NCBI RefSeq assembly: GCF_900637195.1
Contig: NZ_LR134356.1
Location: 5,642,001-5,706,000, forward strand
Source of the DNA: Mycolicibacterium aurum
GTDB lineage: Bacteria > Actinomycetota > Actinomycetes > Mycobacteriales > Mycobacteriaceae
DNA length: 64,000 bases
Direction of reading: 5' to 3'
Within the stretch, counting starts at the first letter, position 1; the number at the start of each line of letters is the position of its first letter. This document shows, piece after piece, positions 8,958-22,958 of the stretch. The notes beneath the pieces are model-generated. The model made no database searches, was not told where the DNA came from, and worked only from the letters and a program-made list of their open reading frames with translations. A program made the translations under genes and the position numbers.

Positions 8958-9846
8958 CGAGGTACGGGAAGTCGGGGAGCAGGTCGTTGTGCGGGGTCAG
9001 CCCCGACACCGTCTTCTGTCCCTTGGTGAGGAACCTCGACCGGTAGTCGGCCACCTCGTCGGTCAGCGTGCGCCCGTTCGGGTACTTGGCGGGAGCGGAA
9101 GGATTGAAGGTCAGCACGTCCGGCAGGGTGCCCTCGGCCTCGATCGCGTCCACCGCCTCGTCGCGGCTGTATCCCCCGGTGTCACCCATCAGGTCGATGA
9201 GGTGACCCATCCAGCGGGTGCGGTCCCCGTTCGGCTCGCCCGCGCTGTACTCCGCAAGCTCCTCGTCGGTGGCGAAGAATCCGCTGACCCACGGATGGGC
9301 GACCCGATCCGCGTGCAGCCACTCACCGTCGCGCCGAACGCTGACTCGCGCCCAGATCCGCACGTCAGGGGCGGCGCCGAGATAGCTGGTCGGCAGTTCG
9401 ACGGCCATCGCGATGACGTTGGTCTGTGCGAAGAGAGCGTCGCTGCGGGCGCCGGCGAAGAACGAGAACGACCCCGACCGCGACCGCCACAGGTGCGGTT
9501 GGTCGTCGAACGACACCTCGACGTCGCCGAAGATCAACGACCCGGCCGCCGCGTCGACCCGGGCTTCGGACTGCAGCGCCAGGCAGACGTCGACCTTCTG
9601 CCGCCCGTCCACCGGCTCGGAGTAGACGAAGTTGAACGCGATGTCGTTACGCAGATCGCCGTCGTTGTCGATGGCGATCCGGTACACGGCGCCCGGATGC
9701 AGGGGGCCGGCGTCTGGGTTGGCGGTCAGGATGAGCGCCGTCCGCGTCGGGTCCTTCGGCGACTGGAACACGTACAGATCGCACAGATCCAGTCTCGGGT
9801 CGCCCAGCGGCGCGCCACGTCTCAGCCCGGTGAAGTCAGTCGACAC
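8944..9846 (-). CDS. DUF4331 family protein
   Basis: 300-residue protein of the DUF4331 family, starting at GTG 9846. Hallmarks are RRGAPLGDPRLDLCDLYVFQSPKDPTRT at the N-terminus, the segment AIDNDGDLRNDIAFNFVYSEP, and FAGARSDALFAQTNVIAMAVELP. The Asp-rich N-terminal part resembles metal-binding beta-rich domains of the family. No signal peptide is visible, so it looks cytoplasmic. The biochemical role of the family is not known to me. It lies downstream of accD4 in the same direction (44-base gap), in the non-syntenic insert, and overlaps the small helical gene. Confidence 0.8.
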   Translation of the reverse strand: MSTDFTGLRRGAPLGDPRLDLCDLYVFQSPKDPTRTALILTANPDAGPLHPGAVYRIAIDNDGDLRNDIAFNFVYSEPVDGRQKVDVCLALQSEARVDAAAGSLIFGDVEVSFDDQPHLWRSRSGSFSFFAGARSDALFAQTNVIAMAVELPTSYLGAAPDVRIWARVSVRRDGEWLHADRVAHPWVSGFFATDEELAEYSAGEPNGDRTRWMGHLIDLMGDTGGYSRDEAVDAIEAEGTLPDVLTFNPSAPAKYPNGRTLTDEVADYRSRFLTKGQKTVSGLTPHNDLLPDFPYLGAPH

Positions 9847-9890
9847 AGGCTGTATTCAATCCCACAGAAGGCATCAGGGTGCACCGGGAC

Positions 9891-11461
9891 CTAGATCGGC
9901 GTCAGGCCGTGCTTGCGGTGGACCCGGCTGATCTGCTTGTCCTGCAACAGGTGCAGGCATCGCCGCAGCAGGAGCCGGGTCTCGTGCGGCTCGATGACGC
10001 CGTCGATGAAGCCCCGCTCGGCGGCCACCCACGGCACCGCCATCGTCGCGTTGTAGCCCTCGATGAAGTCGGCCCTAATCTTCTGCACCTCGGGCGCGGT
10101 GGGATCGGGGAACCGCTTCACGACCAGCTGAGCGGCACCCTCGGCACCGATGACCGCGATCCGCGCCGTCGGCCAGGCGAAGTTGAAGTCCGACGTCAGC
10201 TGCTTGGAGCCCATGACCGCATACGCGCCGCCGTAGGACTTCCTGATGGTGATCGTGACCTTCGGGACGCTGGCCTCCACGACGGCGTTGAGGAACCGGC
10301 CGCCGCGTTTGATGATGCCGCCCTTCTCCTGCGCGACGCCCGGCATGAAGCCCGGGGTGTCGACGACGAAGATCAGCGGGGTGTTGAAGGAGTCGCAGAA
10401 GCGGACGAACCGTGCCGCCTTGTCGGAGGCCTCGTTGTCGATGGCGCCCGACATGTACATCGGCTGGTTGGCGATGACGCCGACCGGGCGGCCGTCGACG
10501 CGCGCGAACGCGGTGATGATCGCCGGGCCGGACTGCTCGCCGACCTGGAACACGTCGCCGTCGTCGAAGATCCGCAGCAGGATCTCCATCATGTCGTAGG
10601 CCTGGTTGTCCGAGTCCGGCACGATCGAGTCGAGCTCGAGGTCGTGCGGCGTCACCGTGGGCTCAAGCCCCGGGTTGACGATCGGCGGATCATCGAAGGT
10701 GTTCGCGGGCAGGAAGCTCAGGTAGTCCCGGACGTACTGGAACGCCGCGGCCTCGGATTCGACGACCTGGTGGATGTTGCCGTAGCTGGCCTGGGCGTCG
10801 GCGCCGCCGAGCTCGTCGAGCGACACGTCCTCGCCGGTGACGTCCTTGATGACGTCGGGCCCGGTGACGAACATGTAGCCCTGGTCGCGCACCGCGACGA
10901 TCAGGTCGGTCTGGATCGGGGAGTACACCGCTCCGCCCGCGCACTTGCCGAAGATCAGCGAGATCTCGGGCACCAGCCCGCGCAGCAGTTCGTGGCGGCG
11001 GCCCAGTTCGGCGTACCAGGCCAGCGACGTGACCAGATCCTGGATGCGGGCACCAGCGGAGTCGTTGATGCCGATGATCGGGCAGCCCACCATCGCCACC
11101 CACTCCATCAGGCGGGCGACCTTGCGGCCGAACATCTCGCCGACGGAGCCCTGGAAGACGGTCTGGTCGTGGCTGAACACGCCGACCGGCCTGCCGTTGA
11201 TGGTGCCGTGGCCGGTCACCACACCGTCGCCGAAGAGTGCGTTCGGGTCACCCGGCGTCTTGGCCAGCGCACCGATCTCCAGGAAGCTGCCCGGATCCAG
11301 CAGCGCGTAGATGCGCTCCCGGGCACTGGGGATGCCCTTCTTCGCGCGCTTGGCGACAGCCTTCTCGCCACCGGGCTCCTTGGCGAGCTCCAGTTTCTCG
11401 CGAAGCTCGGCCAGCAGCTGGGCGGACGTCTTCGGCGGGGTGGCGGCGGAAACCTCTTCAG

Positions 11462-11465
<4 letters not shown>
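9891..11465 (-). CDS. accD4: Acyl-CoA carboxylase carboxyltransferase subunit AccD4
   Basis: Beta (carboxyltransferase) subunit that, with AccA3 and AccD5/AccE partners elsewhere, carboxylates the C24-C26 acyl-CoA extender used by Pks13 in mycolic acid condensation. 524 residues with the two crotonase-fold halves: GKCAGGAVYSPIQTD (oxyanion region of the N half) and KSYGGAYAVMGSK in the C half; VDTPGFMPGVAQE is typical of the family. Starts at GTG 11465, overlapping the pks13 stop by four bases (GTGA), so the two are translationally coupled. Last gene of fadD32-pks13-accD4, as in Mtb Rv3799c. Confidence 0.96.
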
Positions 11466-16894
<5,429 letters not shown>

Positions 16895-16984
16895 GTTCAG
16901 ATAACCTCACGATCGACGCGGCGACCGAAGAGCCGCCGGTGCCGCGGCGACCGCTCGGCCGCCGTCTGTTGCTGTGGTTGGGCG

Positions 16985-18874
16985 TCAGTCCGTCTCATCC
17001 GGGAACGCGTTGGCCACCTTGCCACTGCGCAGACTGCCGTCCAGATAGGCAGAACGGCAGGCGCGGCGGCCGATCTTGCCACTCGACGTCCTCGGGATCG
17101 CGCCGGCCGGGGTGAGGAGCACGTCGCGCACCGTCACACCGTGGCGCACCGCGATCGCGGCGCGGATGTCGTCGACGATCGGACCCATCTCCAGCTTGTG
17201 CGCGCCCGGCGCCCGCTCGCCGACGATGACCAGCTGCTCGGACGAGTCGTCGGGATCGCGCTTGAGGCCGGCGTGCGAGTCGGCGAAGACCTCGTCGGGG
17301 AGCTGGTTGGCCGGGACCGAGAACGCGGCGACGAATCCGGTCCGCAGCGCCTTGGTGGACTCCTGCGCGGAGTACTCCAGATCCTGCGGGTAGTGGTTAC
17401 GCCCGTCGACGATCACGAGATCCTTGACGCGCCCGGTGATGTACAGCTCGCCCTCGTGGAAGGCGCCGTAGTCGCCCGTGCGCACCCACGTCGCGTCGTC
17501 GGTGGCGCCTTCGGCGTGTGACGGGTTGGTCCGCGACTTGAGGATGTTCTGGAAGGTCGCCACCGTCTCTTCGGGCTTGCCCCAGTAGCCGGTGCCCATG
17601 TTCTGGCCGCTGATCCAGATCTCGCCGATCTGACCGTCCGGAAGCTCGGTGGCCGACTCGGCGTCGACGATCACCGCCCACTCAGCGACACCGACGATGC
17701 CGGCGGACGCCTGGGCGACGGCCTTGTCGGAATCGGCGGGGACCTCGACGAAGCGGTGGTTGTTGAGCTGTTCCCGGTCGACGGAGATGATCTTCGGCGA
17801 CTCGTTGAAATGCGTCGACGACACGAACAGCGTGGCCTCGGCCAGCCCGTAGGACGGCTTGATCGCCTGCGGCCGGAACCCGTACGGGCCGAACGCGTCG
17901 TTGAAGTTGCGGACGGTCGCCGCCGAGATCGGCTCGCTGCCGTTGAGGAGGGCCTTGACGTTCGACAGGTCCAGGGGCGGTTCGCCGTCTTTGGGCAGGC
18001 CGCGCACCGCGGCGTGATCGAAGGCGAAGTTGGGTGCCACCGAGATGACGCCGCCGGTGTCTTCCGGCTTGCGCGCCATCTCGCGGATCCAGCGGCCCGG
18101 CCTGCGGACGAAGGCGGCGGGCGTCATGAAGGAGATGTAGTGGCCGATCACGGTCGGCAGCAGCACGGTGATGAGGCCCATGTCGTGGAAGAACGGGAGC
18201 CATGTGACGCCGCGGTCGCCCTCTTCACCCTGCAGCGCCTCGATGACCTGCACGACGTTGGTGGCCAGGTTCAAGTGGGTGATCTGCACGCCGGTCGGGA
18301 TACGCGTCGAGCCGGAGGTGTACTGCAGGTAGGCGATGGTGTCCTGCTGGACGTCGACCGGCTCCCAGGTGGCGCCCACCTCGTCGGGCACCGCGTCGAC
18401 GGCGATGACGCGCGGACGCTGATTGGCCGGACGGGTGCGGAAGAACTTCCGCACGCCTTCGGCAGCCTCGGTGGTGGTCAGGATCGCGGTCGGGTTGCAG
18501 TCGTCGAGGACGGCGTGCAGCCGGCCGACGTGGCCCGGCTCGGACGGATCGAACAGCGGCACCGCGATGCGCCCGGAGTACAGCGCGCCGAAGAAGGCGA
18601 TGAGATATTCGAGGTTCTGCGGGCACAGGATCGCGACGCGGTCACCGGGTTCGGTGACCTGCTGCAGCCGGGCGGCGACCGCCTTGTTGCGCGTGCCGAA
18701 CACAGCCCAGCTCAGGTCCTTGACGACACCATCGCGCTCGGTGGAGAAGTCGACGAATCGGTAGGCGACCTTGTCCCCACGTACCCTCGCCCATCGCTCG
18801 ACGTGCTTGACCAGGTTCCCGTTTTCCGGGAACTTGATCAATCCGTCCTTGATGAACGGGTTGTGGAAAGCCAT
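16985..18874 (-). CDS. fadD32: Long-chain fatty acyl-AMP ligase FadD32
   Basis: Activates the meromycolic acid as acyl-adenylate and loads it on the N-terminal ACP of Pks13. 629 residues, matching the Mtb length closely. The AMP-binding motif reads YTSGSTRIPTGVQITH; other adenylate-forming cores are SYGLAEATLFVS, TGDYGAFHEGELYITGR and KDLVIVDGRNHYPQDLE, with the C-terminal lysine motif PRTSSGKIGRRACR. Insertions typical of FAAL rather than FACL enzymes are expected but not checked. ATG 18874 is preceded by GGAGTGAG. The upstream 173 bases (18875-19047) up to the esterase gene must hold the promoter of the condensation operon; it includes an AT-rich stretch near 18967-18985. Confidence 0.97.
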   Translation of the reverse strand: MAFHNPFIKDGLIKFPENGNLVKHVERWARVRGDKVAYRFVDFSTERDGVVKDLSWAVFGTRNKAVAARLQQVTEPGDRVAILCPQNLEYLIAFFGALYSGRIAVPLFDPSEPGHVGRLHAVLDDCNPTAILTTTEAAEGVRKFFRTRPANQRPRVIAVDAVPDEVGATWEPVDVQQDTIAYLQYTSGSTRIPTGVQITHLNLATNVVQVIEALQGEEGDRGVTWLPFFHDMGLITVLLPTVIGHYISFMTPAAFVRRPGRWIREMARKPEDTGGVISVAPNFAFDHAAVRGLPKDGEPPLDLSNVKALLNGSEPISAATVRNFNDAFGPYGFRPQAIKPSYGLAEATLFVSSTHFNESPKIISVDREQLNNHRFVEVPADSDKAVAQASAGIVGVAEWAVIVDAESATELPDGQIGEIWISGQNMGTGYWGKPEETVATFQNILKSRTNPSHAEGATDDATWVRTGDYGAFHEGELYITGRVKDLVIVDGRNHYPQDLEYSAQESTKALRTGFVAAFSVPANQLPDEVFADSHAGLKRDPDDSSEQLVIVGERAPGAHKLEMGPIVDDIRAAIAVRHGVTVRDVLLTPAGAIPRTSSGKIGRRACRSAYLDGSLRSGKVANAFPDETD

Positions 18875-19047
18875 CTCTCACTCCAATCAAGCGGGACCGA
18901 TGTCCCGAAAAACCCGAAGATCGTACCGGGGTCGACGCCCCCACCCATCAGCCGCCGGCGACCACTCTTAGATTTTCCTTAATCTGACGCAATGTTAGGC
19001 GACCTCCGCGTCCGCAGCCAAATCTCCGGCGAAGATTCGGTCACAGG

Positions 19048-20058
19048 TCAGCCATGTTTTGGCTGCGGGGCGTTGTTGATGACGCCCTGCGCCCAGTTCA
19101 GTGTCCACCCCGTGGCGGGCAGACCGTCGAGATTCCAGAACTGCGGCGTGGCGTACATCGCATGCACCGGCTGACCCGCCCCTCCGGAGAGCACCTGCAG
19201 TGTCTTCGGCAGCTCGGTGATGTTGAACGCCGACTCCGGCGCGGCACAGATCAGGTCGCCCCGCGCGCAGATCTCGAAGGTCCGGTCGTTGAGCGCCCCG
19301 AAGCCCCCGGGACGGGGGCCGCTCATCGTCAGGCCGAGAGCCGACAGCGTCGGCACCTCGTGCAGCGTGATCTCGGCGCCCTGGCCGGGTGGATTCGGAC
19401 CGACCTCCACGCCGACACCGGCCTGGCGGCGGCCGTCGGCGATCAGCGCCGCGCCGAGCACCAGGTCCTGGTCCACCGGTCCGCGGCCGTTGCCGATGTC
19501 GCTGGCCAGATCCCCGGCGATCACCGCGCCCTGCGAGAAGCCGACAAGCACGTAACTGGTCAGCGGGCACCGGTTGTTCATGTCCGTCATCGCCTTGACC
19601 GCGGCACGGGTGCCCTCGGCACGGCTGTCGTTGTACGACATCTGCCGATCGGCGGACAGCGGATTGTGGAACTGCGCCGTGTACGGGACGGTGAACACCT
19701 CGACCCGCTGGCCGTCGAACTGCCCGCGGATCGGGTTGGTGACGTTGAGCAGCAGCGCGGCCGGGAACTGCACCGGGTTGAACGGATCCAGCACCGGCGA
19801 GGACTCCCACGTTCCCGGGATCGAGATCAGCTGGACATCAGGGCAGCTGGCGTCCTGGAACTCGGGCCGCGGCTTCGACGGCGTCGACGGCACCCCGGTG
19901 GGCGGGATCGCCGACGGCGGCAACGCCGTCGGCGGCGAATCGGGCCGGCGTAGGACCACGATCACGATCGCCACGATGAGCACGACGACGACGCCCACCG
20001 CCCCGGCGGCGAACAACGCCAGAATTCGATGGCGTTTCCGCCGTGTGGTGTTGGCCAT
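19048..20058 (-). CDS. Cutinase-like envelope esterase/phospholipase (Rv3802c type)
   Basis: Membrane-anchored serine hydrolase of the cutinase family; the Mtb homologue Rv3802c has phospholipase/thioesterase activity and is tied to mycolate homeostasis. 336 residues: basic N-terminus, one membrane helix (about 12-36), Pro-rich linker, then the hydrolase domain. The nucleophile is Ser175 in GFSQG; the conserved Asp is in ICARGDLICA and the His in QPVHAMY. Paired cysteines (DASCPDV, NNRCPL, EICARGDLIC) fit cutinase disulfides. It lies upstream of fadD32 as in Mtb. The last codons form a small hairpin (CAGCCA/TGGCTG) around the stop. Confidence 0.93.
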   Translation of the reverse strand: MANTTRRKRHRILALFAAGAVGVVVVLIVAIVIVVLRRPDSPPTALPPSAIPPTGVPSTPSKPRPEFQDASCPDVQLISIPGTWESSPVLDPFNPVQFPAALLLNVTNPIRGQFDGQRVEVFTVPYTAQFHNPLSADRQMSYNDSRAEGTRAAVKAMTDMNNRCPLTSYVLVGFSQGAVIAGDLASDIGNGRGPVDQDLVLGAALIADGRRQAGVGVEVGPNPPGQGAEITLHEVPTLSALGLTMSGPRPGGFGALNDRTFEICARGDLICAAPESAFNITELPKTLQVLSGGAGQPVHAMYATPQFWNLDGLPATGWTLNWAQGVINNAPQPKHG

Positions 20059-20076
20059 GAAAGTTGAGAGCTCCTG

Positions 20077-20565
20077 CTAGCAGAGTCGGTCGGTCGCGAT
20101 CCGAATGTAGTCGGCGGTCGCGGAGTGGAGGTCATCTGCCGACGGTGTCTCGGCGCGGACCCCGTCACTGCCGTCGGCGTCACTGATGTCGTCGCGCACC
20201 AGCGGGACGACGAAGTCCCACACCGCCTCGTCGGTCTGCTGGGCGGCGCGCGCCTGACAGACGTACGAACCGATGCTCAACGCCGACAGATCGCTGGACG
20301 GCGCCACGCCGGCCTCGTGCAGCCCGTCGAGATACGACCGCTGCCGCGGAGTCACGTTCAGCGCGTTGGACTTGGAACTGGAGTTGCCGACGCCGGGCAG
20401 CGGGGCGGTGGACTGGGCGTGCGGCGGGGCGGTCTCGACCTCGGTGTCCATGCCGGCGATCATGTCGCCCCCGATGGAGCACCCGGTCAGCCAGGTCGCG
20501 GGCAGCGCTACCAGCGCGGAGATTCCCGCCACCCCTGCCTTCGTCGAGAGTGAGCCGTAGTGCAC
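20077..20565 (-). CDS. DUF732 family putative lipoprotein
   Basis: 162-residue exported protein. It begins with a signal peptide ending in the lipobox LTGC (Cys29), so a diacylglycerol-anchored lipoprotein is likely. The mature part has a DUF732-like segment, QRSYLDGLHEAGVAPSSDLSALSIGSYVC and a C-terminal Cys, both cysteines probably paired. Start is GTG 20565 with a GGAG unusually close; no better start keeps the signal peptide. It is wedged between mpt51 and the esterase gene, 18 bases from the latter. I remember no gene at this place in Mtb. Function unknown. Confidence 0.75.
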   Translation of the reverse strand: MHYGSLSTKAGVAGISALVALPATWLTGCSIGGDMIAGMDTEVETAPPHAQSTAPLPGVGNSSSKSNALNVTPRQRSYLDGLHEAGVAPSSDLSALSIGSYVCQARAAQQTDEAVWDFVVPLVRDDISDADGSDGVRAETPSADDLHSATADYIRIATDRLC

Positions 20566-20601
20566 GACTCCAAGGTACCGGGCGGGCGCCGGGCTACCCC
20601 G

Positions 20602-21516
20602 TCAGCGGATCGTGGCGACGAGTTCGCCGGTCATCGCGGCCAGTTGTGCGCTCCAGGAACCCCAGTCGTGGTTGCCCGACGCCGGGAAGTCGAAATGCGC
20701 ATTGCCGCCGCCGATCGAGCGGTAGTGCTGGTAGAAGCTGCGGTTGCTGCCCTGGGCCTGGTCGCAGTACCCGATCATCGCCGGCACGTCGGTGCAGGTG
20801 GTGGTTGCGGGGCTGTAGATCCACAACCGGGTGTTGTTGTTCACCAGCAGCTGCGAATGCACGTCGGGGTCGTGCCACTTCCAGCGGCCCAGCTGTGGCA
20901 GACCCCACATGTTGCGGGTGTCGACGCCGCCGAAGCGCGCGAGGCCGGCCGTGATGGCGCCGTTGGTGTAGGTGTTCGACGGGTTCAGAAAGCCCGACAG
21001 CGATCCCGCGAAGCGGTAGCGGTCGGGGTGGAAGGTGGCCATGGTCAGGGCCCCGGTGCCGCCCTGGGCGGCACCGACGATGCCGTGACCGCCGGGGGCC
21101 AGGCCCTTGTTCGCGGCCAGCCAGTTGGGCAGCTCGTCGGCCAGGAACGTCTCCCACTGCCTGCCGCCGTCCTGCTCCCAGTTGGTGTACAGGCTCCAGG
21201 CGCCGCCTGCCGGCGCGACGGCGGAGATGCCGAGGCCGGACAGCGTGTTCATGGCGTTGCCCGCGGTCACCCAGTTGCTCACGTCGGGGGCGGCGTTGAA
21301 GGCGTCGAGCAGGACCACGGCGTGCGGTCCGCCGCCCTGGAACGCGACGGGGATGCTGCGGCCCATGGCCGCCGACGGCACCATCAGCATCTCGACACCC
21401 TGCGCACGGGCGGTGGGGGCGTCCGGGGTGAAGGGCGTGGCGCCTGCGGCGAACAGGGTTGCTGCCAGCGTGGCGGCCGCGGCCAGCCGTGTGACCGCTC
21501 GGATCATCCCGCGCAT
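20602..21516 (-). CDS. mpt51: MPT51/FbpD, antigen 85-like secreted protein without catalytic Ser
   Basis: Secreted alpha/beta-hydrolase-fold protein related to the antigen 85 mycolyltransferases. 304 residues: signal peptide ending near TARAQ, then EMLMVPSAAMGRSIPVAFQ. At the nucleophile elbow it has VGAAQGGTGAL, where FbpA has VGLSMAGSAAL, so the catalytic Ser is absent and no transferase activity is expected; the Mtb protein binds fibronectin and saccharides. The motif SGFLNPSNTYTNGAI and the C-terminal NAHFDFPASGNHDWGSW are conserved with Mtb Rv3803c. ATG 21516 has GAAGAGG upstream. It lies 154 bases downstream of fbpA, beyond a strong hairpin, so it may have its own promoter. Confidence 0.94.
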   Translation of the reverse strand: MRGMIRAVTRLAAAATLAATLFAAGATPFTPDAPTARAQGVEMLMVPSAAMGRSIPVAFQGGGPHAVVLLDAFNAAPDVSNWVTAGNAMNTLSGLGISAVAPAGGAWSLYTNWEQDGGRQWETFLADELPNWLAANKGLAPGGHGIVGAAQGGTGALTMATFHPDRYRFAGSLSGFLNPSNTYTNGAITAGLARFGGVDTRNMWGLPQLGRWKWHDPDVHSQLLVNNNTRLWIYSPATTTCTDVPAMIGYCDQAQGSNRSFYQHYRSIGGGNAHFDFPASGNHDWGSWSAQLAAMTGELVATIR

Positions 21517-21615
21517 GCGGCACCTCTTCCGTCAGATTCCGTCCGGGACGTGCTGTCCGGCCTGCCCGCAAGGTAGTGAATCACATCACCGCGACGGGCC
21601 GGGGCCTAAACGATC

Positions 21616-21652
21616 GACGGCGGTGACCTCCCGAGGGAGCGTCACCGCCGTC
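21616..21652 (-). terminator. Hairpin terminator after fbpA
   Basis: Perfect 12-bp inverted repeat, GACGGCGGTGAC and GTCACCGCCGTC, with an inner CTCCC/GGGAG pairing in its 13-base spacer. It begins 19 bases beyond the fbpA stop (minus strand). Only a short T-run follows, as is common for mycobacterial terminators. Confidence 0.75.
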
Positions 21653-21670
21653 AATATCGAGTCGTTCGGA

Positions 21671-22726
21671 CTAGCCGCCCGAGACCGCAGCCTCGACCGG
21701 AGCAGCCGGAGCCGACGGCTGCGGCACTGCGCCGAGCACCCGCTGGATGTCGGGCTTCATCTGCTGCAGCTGCTGACCCCAGTACGGCCAGTCGTGAGTG
21801 CCACCAGCCGGGAAGTTGAACACGCCGTTGCGACCACCGGCGGCGATGTACTCCTCCTGGAACGTCTTGTTGGTGCGCAGCGTGAGGCCCTCCAGGAACT
21901 TCGCCGGCAGGTTGTCGCCCGCGATGTTGCCGTTCACCTCTGCCGGCTTGCCGTTGCCGCAGAACACCCAGATGCGGGTGCCGTTGGCCACCAGCTTGCC
22001 GATGTTGACCATCGGGTCGTTGCGCTTCCACGCGCTGTTCGGGTCCTCGGTGCGGCCCCACATGTCGTTGGCGTCGTAGCCGCCCGCGTCACCCATCGAG
22101 ATGTTGACCAGGGCGGGCCACCAGCCTTCGGACAGGTTCAGGAAGCCCGACATCGAACCGGCGTACTGGAACTGCTGCGGGTGGTAGATCGCCAGCGTCA
22201 GCGCGGCCGAACCTGCCATCGACAGACCGACGGCCGCGTTGCGGTTGGGATTCACACCCTTGTTGGCCGCGAGGTAGGCGGGCAGCTCCTGGGTGAGGAA
22301 GGTCTCCCACTTGTAGGTGCTGCAGCCCGCCTTGCCGCACGCCGGGCTGTACCAGTCGCTGTAGAAGCTGGACTGGCCGCCGACCGGCATCACCACGGCG
22401 AGGCCGGAGTCCACATACCACTCGAACGCCGGGGTGTTGATGTCCCAGCCGTTGAAGTCTTCCTGTGCGCGCAGACCGTCGAGCAGGTAGACGCCCGGAG
22501 CGTTCGGACCGCCACTCTGGAACTGCACCTTGATGTCGCGACCCATCCCGGCGGACGGCACCATCAGGTACTCCACCGGAAGACCGGGACGCGAGAACGC
22601 CGCTGCGGTCGGCGCACCGCCGACCGTGCTGATCAGGGCCGGTAGCAAGGTCGCCGCGAGCGCAGCCACCGTGAGCCGACGCCGCGCGCCCTTGGCTGCC
22701 CCGCGCAGCCTCCCAACGAGCTTCAT
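21671..22726 (-). CDS. fbpA: Antigen 85A, mycolyltransferase FbpA
   Basis: Secreted trehalose mono/dimycolate mycolyltransferase that also transfers mycolates to arabinogalactan. 351 residues from ATG 22726 (MKLVGR). A long signal peptide ends before FSRPGLPVEYL (residue 44). The nucleophile is Ser169 in GLSMAG; the His of the triad is in FPAGGTHDWPYW. Antigen 85 landmarks FYSDWYSPACGKAGC and SMSGFLN are present. The C-terminus carries a short Ala/Pro tail. The reading frame stays open a further 33 codons upstream, but these lack a signal-peptide-like start. The upstream 232 bases to aftB contain hairpins and the likely promoter. Confidence 0.95.
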   Translation of the reverse strand: MKLVGRLRGAAKGARRRLTVAALAATLLPALISTVGGAPTAAAFSRPGLPVEYLMVPSAGMGRDIKVQFQSGGPNAPGVYLLDGLRAQEDFNGWDINTPAFEWYVDSGLAVVMPVGGQSSFYSDWYSPACGKAGCSTYKWETFLTQELPAYLAANKGVNPNRNAAVGLSMAGSAALTLAIYHPQQFQYAGSMSGFLNLSEGWWPALVNISMGDAGGYDANDMWGRTEDPNSAWKRNDPMVNIGKLVANGTRIWVFCGNGKPAEVNGNIAGDNLPAKFLEGLTLRTNKTFQEEYIAAGGRNGVFNFPAGGTHDWPYWGQQLQQMKPDIQRVLGAVPQPSAPAAPVEAAVSGG

Positions 22727-22848
22727 GCGTGTGTGTTTCCCATCTGTCGTTAAACGGCAGCAGGCCGTCCGCTCCATCAGAGCAGCCCCCGGACCCGGCC
22801 TCGTTGTCCGTGTAGTCAACCACACCTTTGTGGTGATCTCTCATTTGT

Positions 22849-22871
22849 CGGACGGCACCAAGTGCCGTCCG
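22849..22871. promoter_or_regulatory. Perfect inverted repeat in the fbpA upstream region
   Basis: CGGACGGCAC and GTGCCGTCCG, a 10-bp perfect inverted repeat with a 3-base loop, lies about 125 bases upstream of the fbpA start. A second, weaker one (ACCACA/TGTGGT) is at 22820-22835. No T-run flanks either side, so an operator or leader-RNA hairpin is more likely than a terminator. AT-rich ATAAGGCTTAT just upstream could be a -10 region for fbpA. Confidence 0.5.
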
Positions 22872-22958
22872 CGGTCTTGTGTCATAAGGCTTATCTGCCC
22901 GACATGACTGCAACGTTACGAAAGCAGAAAACTCACCCCCGCAACAAATCGCCTGCGG

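Noticed and set aside
19050..19075. Terminator at the end of the esterase gene
   Set aside because: The 6-bp CAGCCA/TGGCTG hairpin lies inside the last codons and lacks a T-run.
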